64,000 nt of DNA from Burkholderiales bacterium (GTDB taxonomy: Bacteria; Pseudomonadota; Gammaproteobacteria; Burkholderiales; Burkholderiaceae_C), in NCBI GenBank assembly GCA_028868855.1, contig JAGWTR010000003.1, forward strand, positions 1-64,000, read 5' to 3'. Below are positions 30,181-39,719 of the stretch, in pieces. The notes below the pieces were generated by a model. That model saw nothing but the letters and a program-made list of their open reading frames with translations, searched no databases and was not told the DNA's origin. Position 1 is the first letter of the stretch, and every line of letters starts with the position of its first letter. A program made the translations under genes and the position numbers.

Positions 30181-30205
30181 TGTAGGTTCTCATTGATCCT
30201 GCAAA
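30181..30205 (+). repeat. Left terminal inverted repeat of element A
   Basis: Reads TGTAGGTTCTCATTGATCCT then GCAAA. It matches the right end (31485-31509, minus strand) at 22 of 25 positions. Confidence 0.75.
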
Positions 30206-30430
30206 GCAGATGCCTTGCAGGTCAATGACTTTTGCAACTTCATTGAGAACACGACCGTCAACCTTTCTCACCAATTTGCAAAGTTCCTACATCGCCAGTC
30301 AGGGAGAAGTCAGCACCCATGTCCGACGGCCAAGGCCCCTCGACGCTGAATTCGTTGAACCTTACGGTTCGCAGACAGCAGTGTAGCGCTGCAGGACTGG
30401 AGCGCCGTCCACCACAGGTCCTGAACTGAG

Positions 30431-31102
30431 TCAGCGGTCAACCGGAGCATCCAAGACGAATTTGTACACGTTGCCGGGCTCAACGAACGTGATGGATTGC
30501 TTCACGTGGGTGGGAGTGAACCGGCCCTTGGTCAACGCGAATTCCCTGAACGTCACGCCAGTCGGATTGTCTTGGCCCTCGGCGTAGCGATACGACGCCT
30601 CTTGAACCAAGAGCTCCTGACGCTTGATGCGAATGGATGTGCAATGCGCAAAAAGACTCGGCAGCTTCCAGGCTTCGTATCCCTTTGCGCCGCGTTTGAT
30701 CAGATAGACCACCCGGTGCCGTACAGCAGATCCTGAGGCTGACATTGGCGTGTTCTCTACGCAAGTCCAGCTAGGCGAGAAGTAGGCCACGGCTCCCATG
30801 CCCAGATCGGTCTCGCCGACAGCCTCACCAGGGAACGGTTGGATCCGGTTGCGCTTCAATACGCGCCCATTGATCTTCAGCGTGCCATCACGTATCTCCA
30901 GAGTTTGCCGCCGTCCCGCAGCAACGCCTTGCCAGCCATACCGCGTCTCGTCGTCGCCTTCTAGGGCGTAGGGCTGAAGCTCGGTGCCGTCGCCATGAAA
31001 AATCGTGTCTGGCAGGGAGGCATAGAAAGCCTCGTAGCCATCGAATGCGGTACCCGCATGGGCCAATGCAGGCACCATCAGCAAAGCGATGACATGTTTC
31101 AT
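30431..31102 (-). CDS. Exported hypothetical protein, candidate immunity protein on element A
   Basis: 223 residues. Short signal peptide (MKHVIALLMVPALAHAG), then a mature domain (DGYEAFYASLPDTIFHGDGT...) of no family I recognise; two cysteines (WTCVEN, AHCTSI) may pair. Its ATG overlaps the stop of the truncated effector-like frame upstream (ATGA), the same coupling seen for the other effector/exported-protein pairs in this window. It is therefore a candidate periplasmic immunity protein, now an orphan because its effector is truncated. It is the only apparently intact gene in element A. Confidence 0.6.
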   Translation of the reverse strand: MKHVIALLMVPALAHAGTAFDGYEAFYASLPDTIFHGDGTELQPYALEGDDETRYGWQGVAAGRRQTLEIRDGTLKINGRVLKRNRIQPFPGEAVGETDLGMGAVAYFSPSWTCVENTPMSASGSAVRHRVVYLIKRGAKGYEAWKLPSLFAHCTSIRIKRQELLVQEASYRYAEGQDNPTGVTFREFALTKGRFTPTHVKQSITFVEPGNVYKFVLDAPVDR

Positions 31103-31455
31103 CGATAGGCCTTTCCACCTGTTGCAACCACATAGTCGGCGTCATACTTCCACAAAATGGTGCCGCCGAATGCTGCCGTGGACTCCCACACGTATTTGAA
31201 CTTGCCTCGGACTTTCGAGTTCACCTCTTTGCCGGTCTTCTTGTCGCGCACCTTCCAGTAGATCGTCGTCTCGTGACTCGTTTCCTTGACGTCATAGATG
31301 TTGTGCTCGGGCGCCGAGAAGTGAAAGCCATCGCGCACTTTTGGATGGCGCGCATAGTTTGTCTTGAAGTCCAGGCCATCCCACCTGTTACAACCATTTG
31401 GCTTGAATGTATCCCGAGCTTCATGTGATAACGCCCGGGCATGCCGGGCGTTCAT
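31099..31455 (-). pseudogene. Truncated effector-like frame (C-terminal half only)
   Basis: 118-codon frame. From about residue 19 (PNGCNRWDGLDFKTNY) to the end (STAAFGGTILWKYDADYV) it aligns with the C-terminal half of the predicted cell-wall hydrolase at 34367-34990 (SNGAYFWDGGDIKTHY ... STTAIGGTIFWKNNDDYM). The N-terminal half with the putative catalytic Glu is missing. The first residues are encoded by a hairpin (31430-31452), so the annotated start is unlikely to be genuine. It is best read as a decayed copy of the same effector type, with its candidate immunity gene still coupled to its 3' end. Confidence 0.65.
31430..31452. terminator. Hairpin just inside the right end of element A
   Basis: Arms AACGCCCGG and CCGGGCGTT around a 5-nt loop, 57 bp from the element's right end. 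A hairpin with the same core lies at 36772-36798 at a similar distance from the right end of element B. It can act as a bidirectional transcription terminator; no long T-run follows. Confidence 0.5.
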
Positions 31456-31484
31456 TTAGGCGCGATTCGCAACTATTGAGAAAA

Positions 31485-31509
31485 TTCGCAAGATCATTGA
31501 GAACCTACA
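31485..31509 (-). repeat. Right terminal inverted repeat of element A
   Basis: On the minus strand reads TGTAGGTTCTCAATGATCTT then GCGAA, the partner of 30181-30205. A second copy of the motif follows directly inward (TTTTCTCAATAGTTGCGAA on the minus strand). Confidence 0.75.
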
Positions 31510-31522
31510 GGTGCGTCAGATC
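31510..31522 (+). repeat. 13-bp direct repeat between elements A and B
   Basis: GGTGCGTCAGATC here versus GGTGCATCAGATC at 30168-30180 (one mismatch). The left copy is the first bases of mtnN plus the sequence just upstream of it. The last five bases, AGATC, are also the target duplication of element B (31518-31522 and 36863-36867). Confidence 0.75.
31518..31522 (+). repeat. Target-site duplication of element B, left copy (AGATC)
   Basis: AGATC directly precedes the left end at 31523 and is identical to the five bases after the right end (36863-36867). Confidence 0.85.
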
Positions 31523-31547
31523 TGTCGGGTGACACGGTTAGTGAAAA
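31523..31547 (+). repeat. Left terminal inverted repeat of element B with first end-repeat
   Basis: TGTCGGGTGACACG, three variable bases, then AGTGAAAA. The 17-bp motif GACA-N7-TGAAAA occupies 31531-31547. Further copies follow at 31572-31588 (inverted), 31607-31623 and 31638-31654, the spacing expected of multiple transposase-binding sites. Confidence 0.85.
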
Positions 31548-31676
31548 GTATACCGTTGTCGCCAAACGCATTTTTCATCGTGTTTGTCACGGCGACTTCC
31601 AGCGATGTCACGGAAAGTGAAAAGTCTCCGCATCCGCGACACCATTTATGAAAAATTCCTGAGCGGGGCGCCATTG

Positions 31677-32267
31677 CTAGCCGCCCTTAGATCCGAAGAT
31701 CTTCACAAACACCGTATGTTTGGCTTCATGCCATGATTTGGTCAAGTCACCATTGGCTTCCAGCGCTTCGTAGATCTCTTTGATAAGCGCCACATCAACA
31801 ACCTTTGCTGAACGAAGCTTATCAAGTAGTTCGTATCCATGCCAGACGGAAATGCCGAAGTCCTTTGCCAGCTCATGCATGCCCAAGTCGTCGGTAACCA
31901 CGATGGCAGATTTGACCTGCCCCAACGCCAAGAGCCAGCAATCTGTCTGTCCAGGCGGCGAGCGTCCACCGGAGGTGTAGCGGTCGACATCACTCAAGAC
32001 CCATCCATGCAAAACACTTTGGGCTGCCTCAATGCTCTGCTTCTCGTCTTCGCTAAGCCGAATCTGTTTGGCAAGGCGCTCGTCAGCGAACTCGTCAGCG
32101 TCAAACCACGGGTACTTGGCCTTGAGGCGAGGATTCCGGTGAACCTCGTCCTCCACTGACTTGTGGACCGTTAGGACATAGCCTTTTTGGCCAAAGCTGA
32201 TGCCCACCGCTGGCCTGACACGTTTAGCCAGTCGGAGATAGGCATTCGTGTCGAGCAAAACCAGCAT
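31677..32267 (-). CDS. PIN-domain-like protein, probable toxin of a toxin-antitoxin pair
   Basis: 196 residues. PIN-type acidic residues are visible: LLDTNAYLRLA (Asp6), EDEVHRNP, QTDCWLLALG and IVVTDDLGMHEL, the order expected for a Mg-dependent RNase. The start codon overlaps the stop of the XRE-ImmA gene (TGATG), so the two are translationally coupled. A pair of an XRE/ImmA (COG2856-type) protein followed by a PIN protein is a known mobile-element arrangement with toxin-antitoxin behaviour. It is the leftmost gene of element B; its stop is 23 bp from the last left-end repeat. Confidence 0.7.
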   Translation of the reverse strand: MLVLLDTNAYLRLAKRVRPAVGISFGQKGYVLTVHKSVEDEVHRNPRLKAKYPWFDADEFADERLAKQIRLSEDEKQSIEAAQSVLHGWVLSDVDRYTSGGRSPPGQTDCWLLALGQVKSAIVVTDDLGMHELAKDFGISVWHGYELLDKLRSAKVVDVALIKEIYEALEANGDLTKSWHEAKHTVFVKIFGSKGG

Positions 32268-33391
32268 CAGCGAGAAAGCTCTCCGTGCAGAGCCACAGCA
32301 TCTTGCATGGGAATGTCCATGACTTGCTGGACATACCCGGCGCCGGTCCCCTTGCTCTTGGTCATCCGCTGCAATGCTGAAAAGAATGCGCTACGGAACA
32401 CGTTGTGGGCCGCAGCAATGTAGGCCGGTGGCTCAGGCGGTGCAGGCGCAAACAGGATCTCACTGACCAGCTTGCCTCGCAGCCCATTTCGAATTGCATG
32501 GATATCGCTATCCTTGCATCGAAGCTGCGGTAATCCTACGGATTTGGCAAAGCGGTTGACCTCGCAGAACACGCTGTAAAGCGAAATGCTGTGCGCAGCC
32601 GCATAGTGATGCAGCTCCTTAATCTCACCAGACGCATTGCGTTGCTTGATGGCCTGATGATATGCAACCTCTGCCAGGGCCTTAGGGAAAAGCAACGCGC
32701 CTGCAAACGCATCTGCAAAATCCTCACCTTCGTTCTTGCCCGCCAAGTCCGGCGTATAGACGTGCGCGAGTTCGTGAGCCATCCAGAACTTGAAGTCTTC
32801 CAGCCTGGTATCCAAATTTAGGAAGATGAAAGTCACCTGCTCTTGAGGAAGCAAGATGTGGAGCGCATTCTTGTGGTTCTGCTTCTCACCCCAAAGCACA
32901 GGGACGATGACTGCACCGTTTGACTCGAACTCACCGATCAGATGTTCATAGAGAAGAACCGCCTGAGCTCCAAGCCCGATCCTGGTGCGAACTTCTGCCG
33001 CGACAGCTTGCAAGGCGTCATATTGCACCGTGGGGGACGGGATCTGAACTCGGAGCGAGCGCAACTCGGGAAGGAATGGCACCAAGGGCTTCAACAATGC
33101 CCCCATGGCCATCGCCTTGAGAATGTGCGCCTCAGTTGTCTTAGCCCCGCCCTTCTTGCGAAAAGCAATCACGGGCTGACCCTTCGCCGGGCTAATCACC
33201 AAATCGGCAAAGTTCAACTTCAATGTGGTGGCCAGCTTGAGCAGCTTGTCGGGACGAGGGAAGTCGGCGCCCTTGATCCAGTTCGTCACTGCTTGCGCAG
33301 TCACGTCCAGTTCAGCAGCCAGATCCTTCTGACTCCACCCGCGATCTTGAAGCGCTTGCTTGACCTTGTCGCTGTGGATAACTTTGTGCAT
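32267..33391 (-). CDS. XRE-HTH and ImmA/IrrE metallopeptidase-like protein, probable antitoxin/regulator
   Basis: 374 residues from the ATG at 33391 (ATGs 7 and 10 codons further up are possible; none has a clear ribosome-binding site). N-terminal XRE helix-turn-helix: ALQDRGWSQKDLAAELDVTA then QAVTNWIKG. The central ImmA/IrrE zinc-peptidase domain has HELAH at about 206-210 (KFWMAHELAHVY) and a downstream ADAFAGALLFP helix with the third-ligand region. Proteins of this type relieve repression by cleaving or sensing a partner, or serve as antitoxins for PIN or similar toxins. Coupled to the PIN gene downstream. Confidence 0.75.
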   Translation of the reverse strand: MHKVIHSDKVKQALQDRGWSQKDLAAELDVTAQAVTNWIKGADFPRPDKLLKLATTLKLNFADLVISPAKGQPVIAFRKKGGAKTTEAHILKAMAMGALLKPLVPFLPELRSLRVQIPSPTVQYDALQAVAAEVRTRIGLGAQAVLLYEHLIGEFESNGAVIVPVLWGEKQNHKNALHILLPQEQVTFIFLNLDTRLEDFKFWMAHELAHVYTPDLAGKNEGEDFADAFAGALLFPKALAEVAYHQAIKQRNASGEIKELHHYAAAHSISLYSVFCEVNRFAKSVGLPQLRCKDSDIHAIRNGLRGKLVSEILFAPAPPEPPAYIAAAHNVFRSAFFSALQRMTKSKGTGAGYVQQVMDIPMQDAVALHGELSR

Positions 33392-33613
33392 AACAGGTGA
33401 ATTATCGACCATCCTGCGCAAAAATCAAGTTTGATCAAGCGGCATGTGGTTTTTCGGGCCCGCCTAATTGAAGGGGGTGAGACGAGCCGCACCTCCGTCA
33501 GTTGACTCGCCCGAAGCGCGGAGCAATTGGACTGAATTTCTTCAGTTGTAGCTGCCATCAAGCAAGCATGCGCCGTTCAAATGGTGCATGCTCTTGAGTC
33601 AAGGAGTCTGACC

Positions 33614-33814
33614 ATGACAACGACCAGCTTCACCATTGATCCCAAGACCGATCAAACCCTTGAGCGCTTGAAACAACACTACGGCGTGGCGACCAAAGCC
33701 GAGGTCTTGCGCAAAGCAATCGCATTGCTCAATGTTGCCGCGAGGCACGAACAACCTGACGGATCATTGATCATTTGCCAGGGTAGCCATGATCTGAAGA
33801 TCGTGATGCGGTGA
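33614..33814 (+). CDS. Small ribbon-helix-helix-like protein
   Basis: 66 residues from the ATG at 33614 with AAGGAG 7 nt upstream. The sequence TSFTIDPKTDQTLERLKQHY followed by ATKAEVLRKAIALLNVAAR is the beta strand-helix-helix pattern of CopG/Arc-type DNA-binding proteins. It is the only rightward gene in the left half of element B and has no adjacent toxin, so it may be an orphan antitoxin or a regulator of the divergent XRE-ImmA/PIN pair; the 222 bp between them would hold both promoters. Confidence 0.6.
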   Translation: MTTTSFTIDPKTDQTLERLKQHYGVATKAEVLRKAIALLNVAARHEQPDGSLIICQGSHDLKIVMR

Positions 33815-33857
33815 TGCTCGGCCACACCCACGCAGGTTCGCCGTCGGCAGAGTGAAC

Positions 33858-34370
33858 TCACGGCAATTCGCGAACACCGAAGTACAAGGCTGGCTTCGTC
33901 TTGTTACTGGAGCGAATGGGCATCAGGTACAGCCCATGTACCTTCTGGAATGAGCCACTTCGGCCAATGCCGTCAAAGTTGAAGTTAACGCACAGCAGTC
34001 GCTGCTTGCCATCGCGGACATAGCCCCACATTGCCAACATGGGCGTGAATTCTGAAGGCACATCCGCCTTGTCGTTGAATGGCAGGGCACTTGCCAACGG
34101 CACCAGCCACCGCCCCCATATCAACGCATCGTCCTTGCCTGACTTCTCGGCGTAGCCGATGCGCTGCCCTTTGTCAGAAAACAATGTGGCCTGGTAGCCC
34201 CCCTTGAACTTGTCTTCAGACTGGAACTCAGTGGTATCGATCTTGGAATAGGTGGCGCGGCCTGACCCATCCAGCTTGAGGCAGGCGTTGATGGCATCTT
34301 CACTCGGCTTGACCGCCCATGCATTGGCAAGCAGCAATGACGCACCCAACGCGAGCAGAACCTTTTTCAT
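33858..34370 (-). CDS. Exported candidate immunity protein of the element B effector
   Basis: 170 residues from the ATG at 34370, which forms an ATGA overlap with the effector stop. Signal peptide MKKVLLALGASLLLANAWA, then a compact domain with two cysteines (NACLKLDG, LLCVNFNF); not a family I recognise. Export to the periplasm and direct coupling after a predicted peptidoglycan hydrolase fit an immunity protein. Third gene of the PAAR-effector-immunity run. Confidence 0.7.
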   Translation of the reverse strand: MKKVLLALGASLLLANAWAVKPSEDAINACLKLDGSGRATYSKIDTTEFQSEDKFKGGYQATLFSDKGQRIGYAEKSGKDDALIWGRWLVPLASALPFNDKADVPSEFTPMLAMWGYVRDGKQRLLCVNFNFDGIGRSGSFQKVHGLYLMPIRSSNKTKPALYFGVRELP

Positions 34371-34990
34371 TTGTACGGCTTGCATTTGGTCAGCTTCATG
34401 TAGTCGTCGTTGTTCTTCCAGAAAATGGTGCCGCCAATGGCTGTCGTGGAGTCATAGACATGATCGTATCGGCCAACCTCTTCGGTCTTCGTTTCGATCT
34501 TGCCATTGACACGCTTCTTCACCACCTTCGTCTTGACGTGCAGGTCTGTTGACTCCGCGATGCCATAGATGTTGTGCGAGGGATCGGTGAACTTGATGCC
34601 AACGCCAACCTTGAAGTGGGTGTCGTAGTGCGTCTTGATATCCCCGCCATCCCAGAAGTACGCGCCGTTTGACTTGTCTGGCCCGCCCTTGAGCGCACTC
34701 TCTGCTGCGGCAATGGCCATCGACATCCCGGCATCTTTACGAATGGCGGCGTCTGTCGCCTTAATCATCTTGTTGTAGCGCGGATTCTTATCGCTGGTGA
34801 CGTACGAGAAGTTTCTCTCGCCTTTGGTGAAATCCGCCATGCTTGTGTAGCCACGGGCGTTTCGCTGGCGCATCAACACACTGGCCAGGGCTGACATTTC
34901 GTCGGCCACGTTCTGAGCAGAGCTTTCTCCATAGGCCATTGAGGCCAGGAGTTTGGTTTCAGCGTCGATGGGCTTGTCTTCACCGGCCAT
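34367..34990 (-). CDS. Predicted cell-wall hydrolase effector (SleB/hydrolase_2-like)
   Basis: 207 residues from the ATG at 34990, chosen because GGAGG lies 8 nt upstream; the start is inside the end of the PAAR gene (11-nt overlap). The opening ETKLLASMAYGESSA, followed by EMSALASVLMRQRNARGY, resembles the hydrolase_2 pattern with catalytic Glu22. The next part (AIAAAESALKGGPDKSNGAY, then FWDGGD) is typical of T6SS and phage-type wall hydrolases. No signal peptide. Its C-terminal half is duplicated as the truncated frame at 31099-31455. A peptidoglycan target is inferred from fold resemblance and the coupled exported neighbour. Confidence 0.65.
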   Translation of the reverse strand: MAGEDKPIDAETKLLASMAYGESSAQNVADEMSALASVLMRQRNARGYTSMADFTKGERNFSYVTSDKNPRYNKMIKATDAAIRKDAGMSMAIAAAESALKGGPDKSNGAYFWDGGDIKTHYDTHFKVGVGIKFTDPSHNIYGIAESTDLHVKTKVVKKRVNGKIETKTEEVGRYDHVYDSTTAIGGTIFWKNNDDYMKLTKCKPYK

Positions 34991-35537
34991 AGCGCGCACC
35001 TCCATCAATGGCTGCCCAGACAACGATGCTCACATCCTTGTCACCGGTCACTACCGCCGTCTTGCCCCCAGAAAATGACGCCCCTCGCGTGTGCACCTGC
35101 CCGTCTGCGATCAGGTCGTACTTGAAGTTCTTGGCGGGATTGCCATGGCCATCCACCAACTCGAAATATTGCTCAAGGACCTCTTCATCATCATCGTGAT
35201 GGGTCGCCAGATGCGCAGCGCCTGCCGCTTGGGCCGCGCTCGCAGCTTGCGGATTGGATGTCCCGCCATCACCAACGGTGCTCACGAACTGGCTGGAGAT
35301 CAATATGGCGCCACATGCGCACTTGTCGCCATGCCTGGCAGCGGCTTTGCCATCGATGATCATGGTCGGATCGCCGGTCACGATGACCGTCGTGCCATGA
35401 TTTCGTTTTGGGCAGGTCACTTGGTCACCGACCCGCGCAATGCCCTTGCCATGCGTATCGGTCATCACCGACGCTTCGATGACAACCCCGCCGTGATCGG
35501 TCTGATCACCGAGCACGATAAATGGTCTGCTGGCCAT
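34980..35537 (-). CDS. PAAR-domain spike-tip protein with C-terminal TTR-like module
   Basis: 185 residues. Two PAAR-type repeats: MASRPFIVLGDQTDHGGVVI, then IARVGDQVTCPKRNHGTTVI and DGKAAARHGDKCACGAILIS, with the Cys/His pattern that binds metal at the cone tip. After an Ala-rich, acidic linker (AAQAAGAAHLATHHDDDEE) comes a module QYFELVDGHGNPAKNFKY...GGKTAVVTG. It resembles each of the two C-terminal modules of the VgrG at 5580-8843. PAAR proteins cap VgrG and carry effectors. Here the coupled hydrolase downstream is the likely cargo. It is carried inside transposon-like element B. Confidence 0.85.
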   Translation of the reverse strand: MASRPFIVLGDQTDHGGVVIEASVMTDTHGKGIARVGDQVTCPKRNHGTTVIVTGDPTMIIDGKAAARHGDKCACGAILISSQFVSTVGDGGTSNPQAASAAQAAGAAHLATHHDDDEEVLEQYFELVDGHGNPAKNFKYDLIADGQVHTRGASFSGGKTAVVTGDKDVSIVVWAAIDGGARYGR

Positions 35538-35640
35538 GCTATCCCTGAAAATTATTTGGGTCGAAATTTAACAGGCTAGGTATGCATGATTCGGCCCTGT
35601 TCGTTACCAATTGTGTGCGTGCCGCCCTTCGCCACTGGCG

Positions 35641-35883
35641 TCACGCTTGGCCAATACGTGCCGACATCTCTTTCACCAACTGACCGTACTCTTTGCGGAT
35701 GCGCTCAATTGCCACGCCATCATCAACGCGCAGCTCGTGCCGTTCCTGCGCCAGGCGTTTGATCTCACGCTCGTAAGCATCAAGCTCTAGCGAGGCTATA
35801 TCGCGTCGGTGCCCATCTTCGATCAAAGCCGAATAGCAGGCCATCAAATGCGTAATGCAATCCCGTGCACATTCGTAGGCCAC
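35641..35883 (-). CDS. Small hypothetical protein, coiled-coil-like
   Basis: 80 residues from a GTG at 35883, overlapping the end of the TniQ-like fragment by 40 nt. The sequence is helix-prone, with a heptad-like stretch (LDAYEREIKRLAQERHELRV). The same frame is open further upstream without a good start, and those residues also look protein-like (GGPKWTQDQAVA), so the true N-terminus may be longer. It lies about 100 bp upstream of the PAAR gene; a link to that cassette is possible but unproven. No family recognised. Confidence 0.4.
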   Translation of the reverse strand: MAYECARDCITHLMACYSALIEDGHRRDIASLELDAYEREIKRLAQERHELRVDDGVAIERIRKEYGQLVKEMSARIGQA

Positions 35884-36464
35884 AGCCTGATCTTGCGTCC
35901 ATTTCGGACCACCAACTGTCGTGGTCCGTGGCGCCGTGCCATCGCTGCCTTGTGATTCGGTCGTCGTGCCTTACCCTCCATCGGGATATTGAGAACTGCC
36001 CCGGCTTGCGTCTTGCGTTGATCGTGGCCCTGGTCAACCATAGGCTGGGCCACCATGCCTGGCGTACGCGCCATTGAACCCGGCACGTCGCTGCGCCGAA
36101 AGAAGTACTGCCTGGATCTGTCAATGGAAGGCCCCGTGACAGGTGCGACGCCGCTGTCACGAAGCAGGGCACGTGGCGTGCGATGCTCGCAATGGGCCAG
36201 CTCAGCCAACGACACATAGCTCTCCTGGAATTGTTCGATATCCCCCAAGCTGACTCGATGACCATGGCCGTCGCTTTGCATTGAGCGCAAGAAGCCACGA
36301 CGCACCAGGTCATATGCCACTTGTTGTTTGAGCCCCAAGACCCGTGCAGCCTGATCTACAGAAATGCCACCAACTGAATCTGCGCGCCTGGCATTTAGCC
36401 ATTGCTTGACCTCAACGGCGTCCACCAAGGCCTGGCCGATCGGTACGGCACCGTCACCCGAAGG
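35844..36464 (-). pseudogene. C-terminal fragment resembling a TniQ/TnsD target selector
   Basis: The frame is open from 36464 and lacks a plausible start; a TTG at 36428 is the first candidate. It reads AVPIGQALVDAVEVKQWLNA, then a helix-turn-helix-like part (SVDQAARVLGLKQQVAYDLV, then RRGFL), a second unit (FQESYVSLAELAHCEHRTPR, then ALLRDSGVAPVTGP) and RSRQYFFRRSDV. I associate this pattern with the C-terminus of TniQ/TnsD-like proteins of Tn7-type elements, by memory only. The N-terminal part (zinc-binding TniQ domain) is absent. Its position beside the right end of element B is where a tnsD-like gene would be expected. An alternative frame over the same DNA (35780-36313) looks like a shadow. 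Confidence 0.45.
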
Positions 36465-36700
36465 TCAAGTCGCCTGAAGTCATTGCACAGGACTACGACT
36501 TCAAGGACGGCGTCTTGCGCGTACCCGTGCGTGCGACAAATGCAGGTTATCTCTTGCGCCTTTGGAACGTCGACTGTTCGCCAGACCGAAGTGCAAAAGG
36601 CAACGAGGTCGTGTTGTGCCTGCGAGATCCACTCGTCTTACATGCGGCAGAGAGCGCCCTGCTGGCACCCGGCTACGTCGACTCACGCCCGAAGGACTGA
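36464..36700 (+). pseudogene. C-terminal coding fragment of unknown protein
   Basis: A rightward frame with protein-like composition (VKSPEVIAQDYDFKDGVLRV, then RATNAGYLLRLWNVDCSPDR and EVVLCLRDPLVLHAAESALL) ending in a stop at 36700. It has no start with a ribosome-binding site. It abuts the leftward TniQ-like fragment, whose open frame begins at the same position. Two gene ends meeting head to head at about 36464 suggest a deletion or rearrangement breakpoint. I do not recognise the family. Confidence 0.4.
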
Positions 36701-36771
36701 TCCGGACTCGCACAATGATTTTCCAGGCTGGCTCGCTTACATAAAGCGACCTTTACCTGCTAGCCAAAAGC

Positions 36772-36798
36772 AAAACGCCCGGTTGAACCGGGCGTTTT
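36772..36798. terminator. Bidirectional terminator hairpin inside the right end of element B
   Basis: Perfect 13-bp arms AAAACGCCCGGTT and AACCGGGCGTTTT around one base, flanked by A and T runs, so it can terminate in both directions. Located 68 bp after the gyrB stop, it would end gyrB transcripts before they enter the element's cargo. Confidence 0.8.
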
Positions 36799-36837
36799 CA
36801 TTATCTGTGTCAGCAACTTTTCACCAACTTGGCGAAG

Positions 36838-36862
36838 TTTTCACTTGTCGTGTCACCCGACA
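36838..36862 (-). repeat. Right terminal inverted repeat of element B
   Basis: On the minus strand: TGTCGGGTGACACG, three variable bases, AGTGAAAA. A further motif copy lies inward at 36795-36811 and a weaker one at 36818-36834 (both minus strand). The end lies 3 bp from the gyrB stop codon. Confidence 0.85.
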
Positions 36863-36865
36863 AGA

Positions 36866-36867
<2 letters not shown>
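36863..36867 (+). repeat. Target-site duplication of element B, right copy (AGATC)
   Basis: Identical to 31518-31522. It includes two of the three bases of the gyrB stop codon (TCA on the plus strand at 36866-36868), so insertion duplicated part of the gyrB terminus without changing the protein. Confidence 0.85.
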
Positions 36868-39427
<2,560 letters not shown>

Positions 39428-39719
39428 TTACAAGCGCTTGGTTGAGGTTGGACCAGCGATGTGGTTCCGAAAAAGGAAAAGGACCCCAGGCATTTGACAA
39501 TGCGGGACCCTTATTCTACCCCTCGCAACAAGGGCACCCTGGCGTGGCCAGGCTGGGCGCAACCGTGGCGCAACGCCAGGGCCGTCAGGCCCCATCTGTC
39601 GCCCCCAGCACGCCTGATCCGCAAGGGCTGCGCACCATTGCACACTTTGGGGCTGCCCGTTGTGCACGTCCAGCCTGGTCTGGCCTATAACGGCAGCAAG
39701 ACCAACCACGCCGCCTTCC

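Larger units (their letters stand above)
30181..31509. mobile_element. Small transposase-less element A (TGTAGG...CCTACA ends)
   Basis: Both ends start TGTAGGTTCTCA when read inward: the left at 30181 and the right, on the minus strand, at 31509. Over the first 25 bp they differ at three positions. Related copies of the motif TTCTCA..(A/T)TG...TGC(A/G)AA lie inside the ends (left near 30227-30250, inverted, and 30264-30283; right near 31466-31487). The 1.3-kb interior has no transposase, only an exported hypothetical protein and a truncated effector-like frame. The TGT/ACA termini with repeated subterminal sites resemble Tn7/Tn5053-type ends. No 5-bp target duplication is found; instead a 13-bp near-perfect direct repeat flanks it (30168-30180, 31510-31522). 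Confidence 0.7.
31523..36862. mobile_element. Element B: transposase-less Tn7-like island at the gyrB 3' end
   Basis: 5340 bp bounded by inverted ends TGTCGGGTGACACG...AGTGAAAA (22 of 25 positions match) and flanked by a perfect 5-bp direct repeat AGATC. The motif GACA-N7-TGAAAA is repeated at the left (31531, 31572 inverted, 31607 with GTCA, 31638) and right (36795 and 36838, with a weaker copy at 36818). TGT/ACA termini, clustered ~17-20-bp end repeats and a 5-bp duplication are the hallmarks of Tn7/Tn5053-type transposons. Cargo: PIN toxin-like and XRE-ImmA genes, an RHH-like gene, a PAAR-effector-immunity cassette, and a remnant resembling TniQ/TnsD. No transposase is present. The right junction touches the gyrB stop codon. 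Confidence 0.85.

Noticed and set aside
35780-36313. Alternative leftward frame over the TniQ-like fragment
   Set aside because: Trp/Arg-rich composition without family features; the 35844-36464 frame reads as protein and has HTH-like features.
39494-39522. TTGACA as a possible -35 of the GGDEF gene promoter
   Set aside because: No acceptable -10 hexamer at 16-18 bp spacing.
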